A stretch of 64,000 bases of DNA from Paraburkholderia translucens (lineage in GTDB: Bacteria; Pseudomonadota; Gammaproteobacteria; Burkholderiales; Burkholderiaceae): NCBI RefSeq assembly GCF_020881035.1, contig NZ_JAJITC010000021.1:1-64000 (forward strand), written 5' to 3'. Positions 25,137 to 33,456 of this stretch are shown here, piece by piece; the first letter of the stretch is position 1, and each line of letters begins with the position of its first letter. The notes under the pieces are model-generated. The model made no database searches. It was not told where the DNA came from and was given only the letters and a program-made list of their open reading frames with translations. Made by a program: the position numbers and the translations under genes.

Positions 25137-26039
25137 TCACGGCACCTGCGCCGTGCCGCTCGCGGGTTGGATCGCTGCCGCCTTGTCGACCGGGTCGGCA
25201 AGTTGAATGGCCGGCGACGGGGTCGTGAGCGGAACCGGTACTGACCCGGTCAGTGGCGCGGGCGCGGAGGATAAGATTGGCGCCTGAGCCCCGACTGGCG
25301 GCGTCACACCTTCGGACGCGCCCGTTGTCGATTGAGCGAGCGCTGGCGGCATTGGGTGGACCGGAACGGCTGTCGTCGCTTGAACGGCGGCCTGAGCCGT
25401 CGCCGGCACCGGCTCGGGCACCGGCTCAGGAGTCGTCACCTGGAGCGGCGCGGCCGCCGGCAATGTTCGCGTTTCGATCGGGCTGCTCGTCACCGGCTGC
25501 GTGCGCACGACGGTCTGCAAGTAATGATCGACGAGGCTGAAAAAGCGATCGTAGAACTTGCCCGATGGAATCGTCTCGCTCGAGATCTTCACCATCGCGT
25601 CGCTATTCGAGCGGATCGGCAGCGACAGCGAACCGAGCACGCTGAGCCCGACGCTCGCCGACGTATCGCTTTTCTTCAGCGCGTAGCCGTTCTGCACGGC
25701 GTTCACATAAACGATGCTGGTACTGGCCGCCTCTTCGCCGGGCGTGCACACGACGTGAAATTCGACAGACACATGGGTATCGCTGGTCGGCTGAAAATCC
25801 TTCGTGCCGTCGACGGTATCCGGGCGCGACATCGTCGTCAGATAGCCCTGGCTCAGCAGTGCGCGGCGCGCGGCTTCGCAGCTATCGGTCGTACTCGAAT
25901 TGAAATTGCGTGCGTACGGGCTTGCGCCGGTTTCGAACAGTTCCTGAGTGAATTTGGGCCGCGGCGGGGTGCTGCATGCCGTGAGGACCAACAGCCCGAA
26001 CAGGGCCGCTGCGGTGGTACGGAAAAAGAGGGTCTGCAT
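25137..26039 (-). CDS. DUF2242 lipoprotein
   Basis: Predicted outer-membrane or periplasmic lipoprotein, 300 aa. Signal peptide with lipobox LTAC (Cys about residue 22) followed by the DUF2242-like domain: PKFTQELFETGASPYARNF, DSCEAARRALLSQGYLTT, EFHVVC and the YDRFFSLVDHYL segment. From about residue 180 the chain is a Pro/Ala/Thr/Val-rich low-complexity tail with repeated PVP motifs, probably extended. ATG 26039 is preferred; an in-frame TTG at 26051 is possible. Function unknown. Confidence 0.85.
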   Translation of the reverse strand: MQTLFFRTTAAALFGLLVLTACSTPPRPKFTQELFETGASPYARNFNSSTTDSCEAARRALLSQGYLTTMSRPDTVDGTKDFQPTSDTHVSVEFHVVCTPGEEAASTSIVYVNAVQNGYALKKSDTSASVGLSVLGSLSLPIRSNSDAMVKISSETIPSGKFYDRFFSLVDHYLQTVVRTQPVTSSPIETRTLPAAAPLQVTTPEPVPEPVPATAQAAVQATTAVPVHPMPPALAQSTTGASEGVTPPVGAQAPILSSAPAPLTGSVPVPLTTPSPAIQLADPVDKAAAIQPASGTAQVP

Positions 26040-26232
26040 GATCAGGTGCAAGAAGCGCCTCGTGAGCGCGAATGGGAATGCATTGTAGTCCGGCCGCGAA
26101 ATGTGCGTAAAAAGCGTGCAACCGGCAGCCCGCGAACTATTACGGCAGGGAACAGCATCTCAAATATCAGGCAAGCCGTCCGAGTCCTACGGCGCGTACA
26201 GACAGAAACCGGGGAAGAAGCCGCGCGCGCGA

Positions 26233-26916
26233 CTAGTTCGACGCCGAGCGCGTGGAGCCCGCCGTCGCGCCCGAAGTCGTCCCCGAGGCCGCAGCCGGCG
26301 CCGCCGTGGCAACACCGCCCGCTGAGGGCGCAAGAAGCATCGCCGGCACGCTGAATGGGTCCGCCCACTGGTTGGTTCCGGCGCAACGATCGGCCTCGCA
26401 CGAAGCGGACCGCCCATCGGCCCCCTGAGCGTCGTCCGCGGACGACGCAATCGCCGCAAAATCCCCGACGCGCAGACTCACCTTCTGCGCGTAAGCCTTC
26501 GATCCGCCATAGCTCTTCAGCGCGGCATTCAGATCGCCGTTGGCCGAGCGCATGTAGCCGTACAGGATCGCCGAGCCGGCCTCGATGTTCGCTCCCGGTT
26601 CGGTCAGGTCCTTCACGTTGTGCAGCAGCCCGCGATGCGCCTGCGGCACGACCTGCATCAGCCCCGTCGCGCCATTGGCGCCGCGGGCTTTTTCCTTGAA
26701 GCGGGATTCGATCGAGATGATGGCGAGCAACAGCGCCGGGGGGAGGGAGTATTTGGAGGAGGCGGATTGCACCGCGTCCGAAATTTTTTGAGCTCTGTCC
26801 TTCGTCAGCCCGAATTTATGCGTCAGATACGCCGATATTCGGTCGCTGTTTTCGTCGGCCGCCGCAGCTTGCGCGAGCCCGAGCGAAAGCATGAACAGGC
26901 AAAGTAACCGACTCAT
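26233..26916 (-). CDS. lytic transglycosylase (SLT domain), exported
   Basis: Peptidoglycan-cleaving enzyme, 227 aa. Signal peptide (SRLLCLFMLSLGLAQAAAA). Goose-lysozyme-like SLT catalytic core about residues 45-150: the catalytic Glu in AIISIESRFKEKARG, the GATGLMQVVP motif, and the AGSAILYGYM helix; the C-terminal segment ALKSYGGSKAYAQKV completes the fold. The last ~60 residues (after about 170) are Ala/Ser/Gly-rich low complexity. Small single-domain SLT enzymes of this type are often tied to secretion-system assembly, but none is nearby. It is followed on the same strand by the DUF2242 gene. Confidence 0.88.
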   Translation of the reverse strand: MSRLLCLFMLSLGLAQAAAADENSDRISAYLTHKFGLTKDRAQKISDAVQSASSKYSLPPALLLAIISIESRFKEKARGANGATGLMQVVPQAHRGLLHNVKDLTEPGANIEAGSAILYGYMRSANGDLNAALKSYGGSKAYAQKVSLRVGDFAAIASSADDAQGADGRSASCEADRCAGTNQWADPFSVPAMLLAPSAGGVATAAPAAASGTTSGATAGSTRSASN

Positions 26917-27040
26917 GACGAACGATGGAAGGTAGCAAAGATCGGCGCATTATAGCGCCGCGATCCATGCCAACACCGCTCATCCACGATTTTTGTCTTT
27001 CAAATCAATGATGATCGTAAGCTCTCGATATGAATCGCGC

Positions 27041-28363
27041 CTATTTTGCCTTGGGTTGGTACCCGTCGGTCAGCGTTGCGAGGAATGCAGCGACGTCGTC
27101 GATGTCGCGTTCGGACCAGACCGGGCGCTCACCCGCTTTGCGCGTCAGTGGCTTGTCGGTCGTGTCGACGTTCACTCGCAGTGCGACCGGCAGATCGTTG
27201 AATTTGTCGACTTTGCCGTGCGCATCCTTCGGATACCACTTGTCCGGGTTCGTATCGCGTTGCACGTAGAAGCGCAGCGCGTCCTTCAGTGTATGGAAGC
27301 GGCCATTGTGGAAAAACACGCGGCGCGTCGCGGTATTGCGCAGCGACACCGACTTGAACAGCCCGCAATTGCGCTGGTCACTCTGATCCCGGCGCAGCGG
27401 TCCGCACACACCCATGTCGAAATACTTCGGATCGGCGTTGACCTTCAGCTCCGGGTTGCGCGGCACGCCAAGCGCCTGGAAATTGAAGTCGGTGAAAAGC
27501 GGATGAGCGCCGTTCACGCCCGGCTGGTCGATATGACAGGATGCGCAATTGCCGCCTCTCGGGTCGTCGAACAGCTTTTTGCCGCGCAACTCTTGTGCCG
27601 TTAGTTGCACTTTTCCGTCGAGGTAGTAATCGAACTTGCTCGTGTACGGATGAAGGTCCGGATCTTCGAGCTCGAAACGCTCGATTGCGTACATCGCCTG
27701 CGTGAACGCTTTCGACGGATCGGCAAAGATGTTTTGACCGAACACTTCCTTGAAGCGCGTCGCATACGGCGCGCGCTGCATCTTTGCGAGCAGCGCGGCC
27801 GGGTCCTTGTTCGCCATCTCGTTCGGATTGAACAGCGGGAAGCTTGCCTGATCGTGCAGATAATTGAAGCGCCCATCCCAGCCGAAGCCGCCGACAGGCG
27901 CGTTATCCGTTTCGCTGAGCCGCTCGGATAGGCTCGCTGGCTGCGCATGCGTCCAGACCGGCGTACGGTTCAACACGTAGCGCAGGCTCGGCACCGCTCG
28001 CGTGCCCTGCTGATGCAGGTCCGCACCGCCCAGTTGTGCGGCGAGACCGTTGGGCGGCCCATACGCGTGCTCCGGACTGTGACAGCTCGCGCACGACATC
28101 TTCCCCGAGCTCGACAGCGCCGGATCGAAGAACATCAGCTTGCCGAGCGCGGCGGCATCGCTATAGACGGGCTTCGCATCGGCGGGCGCCGGTGTCGGAG
28201 CCGATGCAACGGCGCCCGCCGCAACGGCGCCCGACGCAACGGCGCCCGACGCAACGGCGCCCGACGCAACGGCGCCGCTCAGCATCGCGCCGCCCATCAG
28301 GGCGGCGAGTGCTATCCGGCACGCGCTCGCGCGCGCCGTGAATCGCGAGGCGGAAGGCAGCAT
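27041..28363 (-). CDS. cytochrome-c peroxidase / MauG-family di-heme protein
   Basis: Periplasmic di-heme c-type protein, 440 aa. Two CxxCH heme sites: Cys91-Cys94-His95 (MSCASCHSPEHAYG) and Cys273-Cys276-His277 (GGNCASCHIDQPG). The N terminus has a signal segment directly followed by a tandem GAVAS repeat (encoded by 15-bp DNA repeats). ATG 28363 starts 7 bp after the phosphatase stop codon, so the two genes are one operon under the Pho-box promoter. Peroxidase or MauG-like oxidation activity is inferred from the family; the physiological electron donor and substrate are unknown. Confidence 0.88.
   Translation of the reverse strand: MLPSASRFTARASACRIALAALMGGAMLSGAVASGAVASGAVASGAVAAGAVASAPTPAPADAKPVYSDAAALGKLMFFDPALSSSGKMSCASCHSPEHAYGPPNGLAAQLGGADLHQQGTRAVPSLRYVLNRTPVWTHAQPASLSERLSETDNAPVGGFGWDGRFNYLHDQASFPLFNPNEMANKDPAALLAKMQRAPYATRFKEVFGQNIFADPSKAFTQAMYAIERFELEDPDLHPYTSKFDYYLDGKVQLTAQELRGKKLFDDPRGGNCASCHIDQPGVNGAHPLFTDFNFQALGVPRNPELKVNADPKYFDMGVCGPLRRDQSDQRNCGLFKSVSLRNTATRRVFFHNGRFHTLKDALRFYVQRDTNPDKWYPKDAHGKVDKFNDLPVALRVNVDTTDKPLTRKAGERPVWSERDIDDVAAFLATLTDGYQPKAK
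28206..28276 (-). repeat. 15-bp tandem repeat coding for GAVAS units
   Basis: About five copies of the 15-mer GCAACGGCGCCCGAC (plus strand), one with a base change. The frame is kept because 15 is a multiple of three; translation gives GAVAS, GAVAS, GAVAS, GAVAA, GAVAS in the MauG-family precursor. Copy number may vary by slippage. Confidence 0.9.
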
Positions 28364-28370
28364 CGAGTCT

Positions 28371-29603
28371 TTAGAGGTTCGTGAAGATATCGCTGCCGAA
28401 TCCGACCAGACCCGCCTGCCCCGCATAACCGAGATAGCCGAGCTGGAAGATGTCCTCGATGCTCTTCAGCATCGAATAGTGGTTGTACGGCACCGTCGAC
28501 ACCGTGCCCGGCTTGATGAACTTCGAGATCATCACCGCGCCCGTCTGGTCGCCGCCGTAGCTCGTTTTGGTCAGGTTGATCGTGATGCCCTTATAAGCGA
28601 GCGACGAAGTCTCCGGGAACGACGGCAGGTTCGGGCCCGGTTGCTGGCTGCAGCAGGTCGTGCCGGAAAAGACCAGATCCTCGCCCGATGCGGAACTGGT
28701 GACCGTCGCGTAGCTGCTTTCGTCGAAGTTGATGATGAGCAGACCGTCTTTCTGGAACGCCGGCGACGCCGTGATGATCGGCACCCACTTCTGCAGGAAC
28801 GTGTTGGCGCTCGTCAGGCCACCCGGCTCGCCGTTCACGCAAGGCGCGTCGTGACCGTCGTCGCACAGGTTCGGCGTGATCAGGTTGAAGTTCGCGGTGG
28901 TCGAAATTGATTGCAGGTCGTTCTGCAGGTTGTTCAGATTGACGACGTGCGTGCCGCAGTCCGGCGAATCGATAATCGAGTGGAAGTACATGAACGGGTT
29001 GTGGCGCGTCGCGTACTGGTCACCGAGCGGCACGGCCGCGCTCGGCGCTTCCGCCGACTGCGTGAGGTCCGTCGTGTTCAGCGTCGGGTGGCCGCAGGTG
29101 GCGGCTTCGCGCGACGGGTCGTTGCCCATGTCGCCTTCGTAGCCCTTCCATGTATAGCCCGCTGCCGTGAGCTGGTCCGGCAGTGTCTTCACGCTCGCCG
29201 GATACACACAGCCCGAGCCGATCGCCTGGCCGTCGGAGGTCATGCCGGTGAGCTTGAAGTCCTGATAGGTCGTGCAGTCGTTATCGGTCTCGTTGGTCGC
29301 CGCCTGGCCGCTGATCATCGCGATGTAGTTGTCGAGACTCACGTGGCCAGTGCCGTAGTACTGCTGCACGAGCGCGCCTTGCGAGGCGAGCGTCTGCGCC
29401 AGATACGGCGCTTTGGTGTTCGCGCCGAACGTGGTCGCGTAATTTTCGTTTTCGAGCGTGATGACGAAGACGTGGCGAATCTGCTGCTGTCCGGTCAGTT
29501 GCAGCCCGCCGGAAGAAGACGAGCCGCAGGCGGCCACGATCAAAGCGATTAAGGCCGCGCACGCGGCCATGAGGAATGCGCGTAACCCGATGCGATGTGA
29601 CAT
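28371..29603 (-). CDS. phosphoesterase / acid-phosphatase family lipoprotein
   Basis: Phosphate-releasing hydrolase of the PF04185-like phosphoesterase (AcpA/PLC-like) or alkaline-phosphatase superfamily, 410 aa. Signal peptide with lipobox IVAAC and a Ser-rich linker, so a lipoprotein. Fold marks: HVFVITLENENY (first strand with acidic ligand), GTGHVSLDNYIAMISGQ, LPDQLTAAGYTWKGYEGDMG, and IINFDESSY. ATG 29603 has the Shine-Dalgarno AGAGGG; the frame to 29798 lacks family features. It is transcribed from a promoter with a Pho box (29685-29702), and its stop is 7 bp from the MauG-like gene. Substrate class uncertain. Confidence 0.85.
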   Translation of the reverse strand: MSHRIGLRAFLMAACAALIALIVAACGSSSSGGLQLTGQQQIRHVFVITLENENYATTFGANTKAPYLAQTLASQGALVQQYYGTGHVSLDNYIAMISGQAATNETDNDCTTYQDFKLTGMTSDGQAIGSGCVYPASVKTLPDQLTAAGYTWKGYEGDMGNDPSREAATCGHPTLNTTDLTQSAEAPSAAVPLGDQYATRHNPFMYFHSIIDSPDCGTHVVNLNNLQNDLQSISTTANFNLITPNLCDDGHDAPCVNGEPGGLTSANTFLQKWVPIITASPAFQKDGLLIINFDESSYATVTSSASGEDLVFSGTTCCSQQPGPNLPSFPETSSLAYKGITINLTKTSYGGDQTGAVMISKFIKPGTVSTVPYNHYSMLKSIEDIFQLGYLGYAGQAGLVGFGSDIFTNL

Positions 29604-29868
29604 GTTGTTTGCCCTCTGTTGTTGTCTCTCTGGTGCCATGTAGCGATGGCTGTTTCGATTGCGGGCAGACTTTAGGGAGCGCGCATGACATATCCATGAA
29701 AGTTGACGTTGGTTCACCATTCGATGCATTGGCGGAACGTCGAGCGTGTCGGGATTGCGCATTTGCTCGCGCGACCAGGGATCGGTCACGCGATTCATGC
29801 TTCACGCAAATTTGAGACAATGCGCGCCGGCCGGGACTATCGTTGCGCGCCGACTCAATGAACTACCC
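29604..29868. other. intergenic region between the phosphatase and a plus-strand small gene
   Basis: 265 bp, holding the Pho-type promoter (minus strand) and a possible upstream region of the small gene at 29869. No other signals seen. Confidence 0.5.
29669..29702 (-). promoter_or_regulatory. PhoB-type promoter before the phosphatase operon
   Basis: On the minus strand two 7-bp direct repeats, CTTTCAT (29702-29696) and ATGTCAT (29691-29685), are 4 bp apart and match 14 of 18 positions of the Pho-box consensus. A -10 element TAAAGT (29674-29669) follows 10 bp later, the spacing expected for PhoB-activated promoters. The start codon of the phosphatase is 66 bp past the -10. Confidence 0.7.
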
Positions 29869-30141
29869 ATGTTTCAAGCGATGAGCAAGACAGCGTTTAT
29901 TCCCAGCGTCCCTGGCACGTCGGAAGACGATTTCGAGATTTCGGCGAGCGCGAAGATGACCGGCTACCGGCGCTTCTTTGGCGTGCTCAAGGTGGTGCGG
30001 ACGACCGATGGCCGCGTGCTGTTTCCGTTCGATGGCGCGCCCGAACTGGGCCCCCACGCGAGCCGGCTCGAAGCGCTCGCGGCCGCGCAGGTGTATGGCG
30101 AACATATCGTCGCGAGCGATCTGGCGCGGCCGGAGTTATAG
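29869..30141 (+). CDS. small conserved protein (possibly DUF6723 family)
   Basis: 90-aa protein, sequence MFQAMSKTAFIPSVPGTSEDDF at the start, then ISASAKMTGYRRFFGVLKVVR, TDGRVLFPFDGAPELGPHAS and RLEALAAAQVYGEHIVASDLA. The pattern (two-strand GVLKVVR plus LFPFDGAPELGP) resembles the small Burkholderia proteins annotated as DUF6723; this is from memory. No signal peptide. ATG 29869 or 29881; neither has a good Shine-Dalgarno. Function unknown. Confidence 0.65.
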   Translation: MFQAMSKTAFIPSVPGTSEDDFEISASAKMTGYRRFFGVLKVVRTTDGRVLFPFDGAPELGPHASRLEALAAAQVYGEHIVASDLARPEL

Positions 30142-30192
30142 GAATCGTCGATCACCCGGCGATACGCCGATGCGCGAACGCACGCGGGGCGC

Positions 30193-30792
30193 TCAGCGCA
30201 CGCGTACCCGGCTTGCCGAGCCAGCCCCCGCACGCGCTGCGAGCACGCCACCGAGCACACCGCCGATATGGCTCTGCCACGACACATCCGGATAAATAGG
30301 CAGCACGCCGAACAGCAGGCTCAGACCGTAGGTGCTGACGACGGCCAGAGCCACGAGGATCGAGACGAGGTTGCGCGTGTAGTAGCCGCGTGCGACCAGG
30401 TAGCCCGCATAGCCGAACACGAGCCCACTGGCGCCGATATGCACCGTGTAAGGCGCTCCGAATAGCCACGCGCACAGGCCCGCGCCGAGCATCGCGCCGA
30501 GGGTCGCACGAAAGAAGCCGGCGATCTCGGGCCACGTACACAGCCAGCCGAGTACGATGATCCCGCTCGTGTTGGCGGCTATGTGCCCAAGGCTCGCATG
30601 CAGCCACGGCGCGAACAGAATGCCTTGCAGGCCGGCGATCGAACGCGGCACGACGCCGTGCTCGTTCAGATGCAGGAACGGCAACGCGACCGACAAAAAG
30701 AATACAGCCCACATCGAACCGACGAACAGCGCGATCAGGACGATTCGCGACTTGAGCCTGGCGGTTAGCGTGTTGCGGGACGAGGTTTTCAT
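30193..30792 (-). CDS. rhomboid-family intramembrane serine protease
   Basis: Integral membrane protease, 199 aa, with about six predicted helices. Catalytic Ser in GASGLVFG (GxSG) and catalytic His in WQSHIGGVLGG; the HxxxN-type start of helix 2 is WLHASLGHIAANTSGIIVLG. So both catalytic residues and the oxyanion-side His/Asn are present and the enzyme should be active. The substrate is unknown. ATG 30792 follows no good ribosome site. It lies 13 bp beyond the VOC stop in the same direction, so the two could be one transcript. Confidence 0.88.
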   Translation of the reverse strand: MKTSSRNTLTARLKSRIVLIALFVGSMWAVFFLSVALPFLHLNEHGVVPRSIAGLQGILFAPWLHASLGHIAANTSGIIVLGWLCTWPEIAGFFRATLGAMLGAGLCAWLFGAPYTVHIGASGLVFGYAGYLVARGYYTRNLVSILVALAVVSTYGLSLLFGVLPIYPDVSWQSHIGGVLGGVLAARAGAGSASRVRVR

Positions 30793-30805
30793 GGCGACGA
30801 GGCCG

Positions 30806-31234
30806 CTATTTTTTCTCTCGCATGCCGGGAGTGAACGTGATACCGACCAGCAATCCTTCCGGTGAGAGAAAACGGCTGACCGTCTGACCCCAAGGCTCCA
30901 ACCTGCTCTTGACGAGCATCCGATATCCTCGCGCTTCAAGCTCCGCGGTCGCCTGTTCGACATCGTCGACATCAAACTCGAGCCAGGCTTGTGGAACAGG
31001 AATGTCGTCCGGCCAGGACTGCCTGCCGAAGCACGACTGGGCCGCGTGGCTGAGTGGCCACAGGGCAAAAGAATTGGCGCCAGCGAGAGCCTCCGTATGG
31101 AGGTAACCGCCACTCTCCTCCTTGAAAGGGATGCCGAGGCTATCGCAGTAGAGCTTGCGGCTCGCCTCCGCGTCACGGACGATTGGACCAAAGCCCGCGA
31201 TGAACACGATCCCGATGTTTCCGATTCGTTCCAT
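30806..31234 (-). CDS. VOC/glyoxalase-like protein
   Basis: Vicinal-oxygen-chelate superfamily protein, 142 aa, likely a single-domain glyoxalase/dioxygenase or resistance-type binding protein. The fold can be followed: AEASRKLYCDSLGIPFKEESGGYLHTEALAGANSFALWPLSH and then LEFDVDDVEQATAELEARGYRMLVKSRLEPWGQTVSRFLSPEGLLVGITF. ATG 31234 has the ribosome site GGGAGAGG. Metal ligand set is incomplete by eye, so the reaction is uncertain. Upstream of the rhomboid gene, 13 bp apart. Confidence 0.8.
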   Translation of the reverse strand: MERIGNIGIVFIAGFGPIVRDAEASRKLYCDSLGIPFKEESGGYLHTEALAGANSFALWPLSHAAQSCFGRQSWPDDIPVPQAWLEFDVDDVEQATAELEARGYRMLVKSRLEPWGQTVSRFLSPEGLLVGITFTPGMREKK

Positions 31235-31363
31235 GGCTTCACCTCTCCCAGCAATGCATACCATTCCAGACTGACCCCAGCTCACGCTGTCCAGACGGAC
31301 TTGATATCACAAACACCGGCCGGCCACCGAACGTCCCTAACGTCGCGCACGCGACGCCTGCCT

Positions 31364-33274
31364 TTACAGCATGGGCAATTGCTCAAAGGAGACGCCGCGG
31401 CGGTCGGCCACACGGTTCCTGCCCATTCGCTTGGCTCGATACAGCATGGCGTCGGCCTGGCCCACCAACTCGCGGGCCGCCACGCCACGGCCAACATCAG
31501 CGACCGCCAGTCCGACGCTGACCGTGACGACGCCGAAACTGCTCGAAGCGTGTGGGATAACCGCTGCCTCCACGTTGGCACGAATGCGCTCCGCCACTTC
31601 TAATGCTTCGCCTTCGGTGCAGTCCGCGAGAATCACGGCGAACTCTTCGCCCCCATAGCGGGCCGCGACATCACCGCTTCGTGCTGCCGCCCCCAAAGTC
31701 TTCGCCACCCTTTGCAAACAGGCATCGCCTGCGGGGTGACCGTAGTGGTCGTTGTAGGTTTTGAAATTGTCGATATCGATGAGAAGCAGGCTAACCGTTT
31801 TCGAACCCGAAGAGGAAATTCGCCGGTCCAACTCGATGTCGAAGTGCCGGCGATTGTACAAACCCGAAAGGACATCCCTATACGCGAGACGTTCCAGCTC
31901 GAATTGCTCGGCGTTTCGTCGTTCGTCCTCAAGGGTCTTCGCGTGCACGTCGCGTATTGCGAATGCGAGCGAGGAAAAGGCATTTCCGGAGATGTCGGGA
32001 AGCGCGGACACGTGACCTTGAACCCAAAGATACTCACCGTCGAGTCGGCTAATGCGAAAATTTGCCGCGGCCTCGGTTTTCTCAAGTATGGCGCCACTAG
32101 CGGCAGCTTCGACTTTGGCCCGGTCGTCCGGATGGACGAGCTCGCTGAAAGACCGGTCGAGCAGGTCTCGTACCCCATAACCGAGCACGATTTCCACGCG
32201 AGACGAGACATACATGATCTTTCTCTCTAGCGAAAGCTGCATGACGATTTCACCCGAGCTCTCGGCTAATGCACGATACCGGTACTCGCGCTCTCGCAGC
32301 AAATTCATGAGCCGGCTGCGTTGTGACTGCAACACGCTGACTGGAAAAGCAATGGCAAGCGCCGCGAGCACCAGAAACTGCAACGCAAGTATCCGGTCGT
32401 GCGTGGTTGCGTAGGGAAACAACCAGAACGGGCCGGTTTGATTCAGCGTGAACGCTATTGCAATAACACTGGTGAGAAGAACACCGAGCAAGACTGCCGC
32501 GAGTTCTGCCTCGAAGGCAAGTAGTGCGATGGGCGGCAAAATCCAGTACATCAGTGGATACCGGGACTGACCGAACACCACAGCCGTTACGACTGCCAGT
32601 AAGGAGAGCAGCGCAGCCGTCCTTTTGCGCTTGGGAGACCGCCACAAGTGAAGAATTTCACCCGAGAAAAACACCAACGCTGCCGGCGCAAAGATCGCCA
32701 TGCCAAGCGCGTCAGACACGATCCAGTTTGCAATTGACGAAAACGGATGATTACTTGCCCAACCGTCCAACAATGACATGGCGGTAACGCCGGATACGAG
32801 CGGCGCAAGCAGCACGGCCGCGGCAACGAACCGGATACACGGTCGCGGCTGAATCAGTTCCGCCGCTGTGGCGACGTTGGGAACGAATAGAAGCGCCACG
32901 CATACCTCCACCATGTCGGAACCGGTAAAGGAGGTGGATACGTAAAGACTTTCGCCTACGTAGAGATTTGCGCCGAAAAAGCCAAGGGCTCCCCCCAATA
33001 AAATGCAATAACGATGCGAGCCCTTCGATACCATGGCCTGGGCGAGCAACACGCCGTTCGCGAGCCATATCGGCGCGATTTCGCCCCACATGGCTTTCAA
33101 CGTGCCGCTTCCAAGGCAAATCAGGAATGAAAGGCTGCCCGCGAGCAGCATCGCGACCAGTGGCAAGCGCCAATCGCAAGCCAAACGGTGGACCGGCGCA
33201 TGCGGGAGCTGCGAACCGGATTCTCTCAGATTGACAGTAAATGTACGACGCCAGATATGGATGAGTTGCCGCAC
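31364..33274 (-). CDS. MASE1-PAS-GGDEF diguanylate cyclase, membrane-bound
   Basis: Predicted c-di-GMP synthase, 636 aa. An N-terminal MASE1 membrane sensor (about residues 30-320, eight or so helices, e.g. GEIAPIWLANGVLLAQAM), a PAS/PAC domain (about 325-445, EREYRYRALAESSGEI), and a GGDEF domain (about 465-625) with GGEEF (near 540), the upstream inhibitory-site RxxD (RSGD) and DIDNFKTYNDHYGH metal and nucleotide site all intact. So catalysis and product inhibition are expected. The start is uncertain; GTG 33274 is the longest choice, with no good ribosome site, and a shorter start would still keep the membrane domain. Codons look less G/C-ended than those of neighbours, which hints at later acquisition. 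Confidence 0.88.
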   Translation of the reverse strand: MRQLIHIWRRTFTVNLRESGSQLPHAPVHRLACDWRLPLVAMLLAGSLSFLICLGSGTLKAMWGEIAPIWLANGVLLAQAMVSKGSHRYCILLGGALGFFGANLYVGESLYVSTSFTGSDMVEVCVALLFVPNVATAAELIQPRPCIRFVAAAVLLAPLVSGVTAMSLLDGWASNHPFSSIANWIVSDALGMAIFAPAALVFFSGEILHLWRSPKRKRTAALLSLLAVVTAVVFGQSRYPLMYWILPPIALLAFEAELAAVLLGVLLTSVIAIAFTLNQTGPFWLFPYATTHDRILALQFLVLAALAIAFPVSVLQSQRSRLMNLLREREYRYRALAESSGEIVMQLSLERKIMYVSSRVEIVLGYGVRDLLDRSFSELVHPDDRAKVEAAASGAILEKTEAAANFRISRLDGEYLWVQGHVSALPDISGNAFSSLAFAIRDVHAKTLEDERRNAEQFELERLAYRDVLSGLYNRRHFDIELDRRISSSGSKTVSLLLIDIDNFKTYNDHYGHPAGDACLQRVAKTLGAAARSGDVAARYGGEEFAVILADCTEGEALEVAERIRANVEAAVIPHASSSFGVVTVSVGLAVADVGRGVAARELVGQADAMLYRAKRMGRNRVADRRGVSFEQLPML

Positions 33275-33456
33275 AACAATCGCTCATATTCTTGTTGTGT
33301 CCAGCAATGTACGGCACGGAAGAAAATATCTCTAGCTTGCGAACGCAAAAAATTCTTTATGTTTTTTGCCTTCCATTCATTTTTCAACTCGTCCCGGCTT
33401 GACGCGCTACCCAGCACGAAAAGCACCAATCGCATCATGGGCACCCAACGCTGAGG

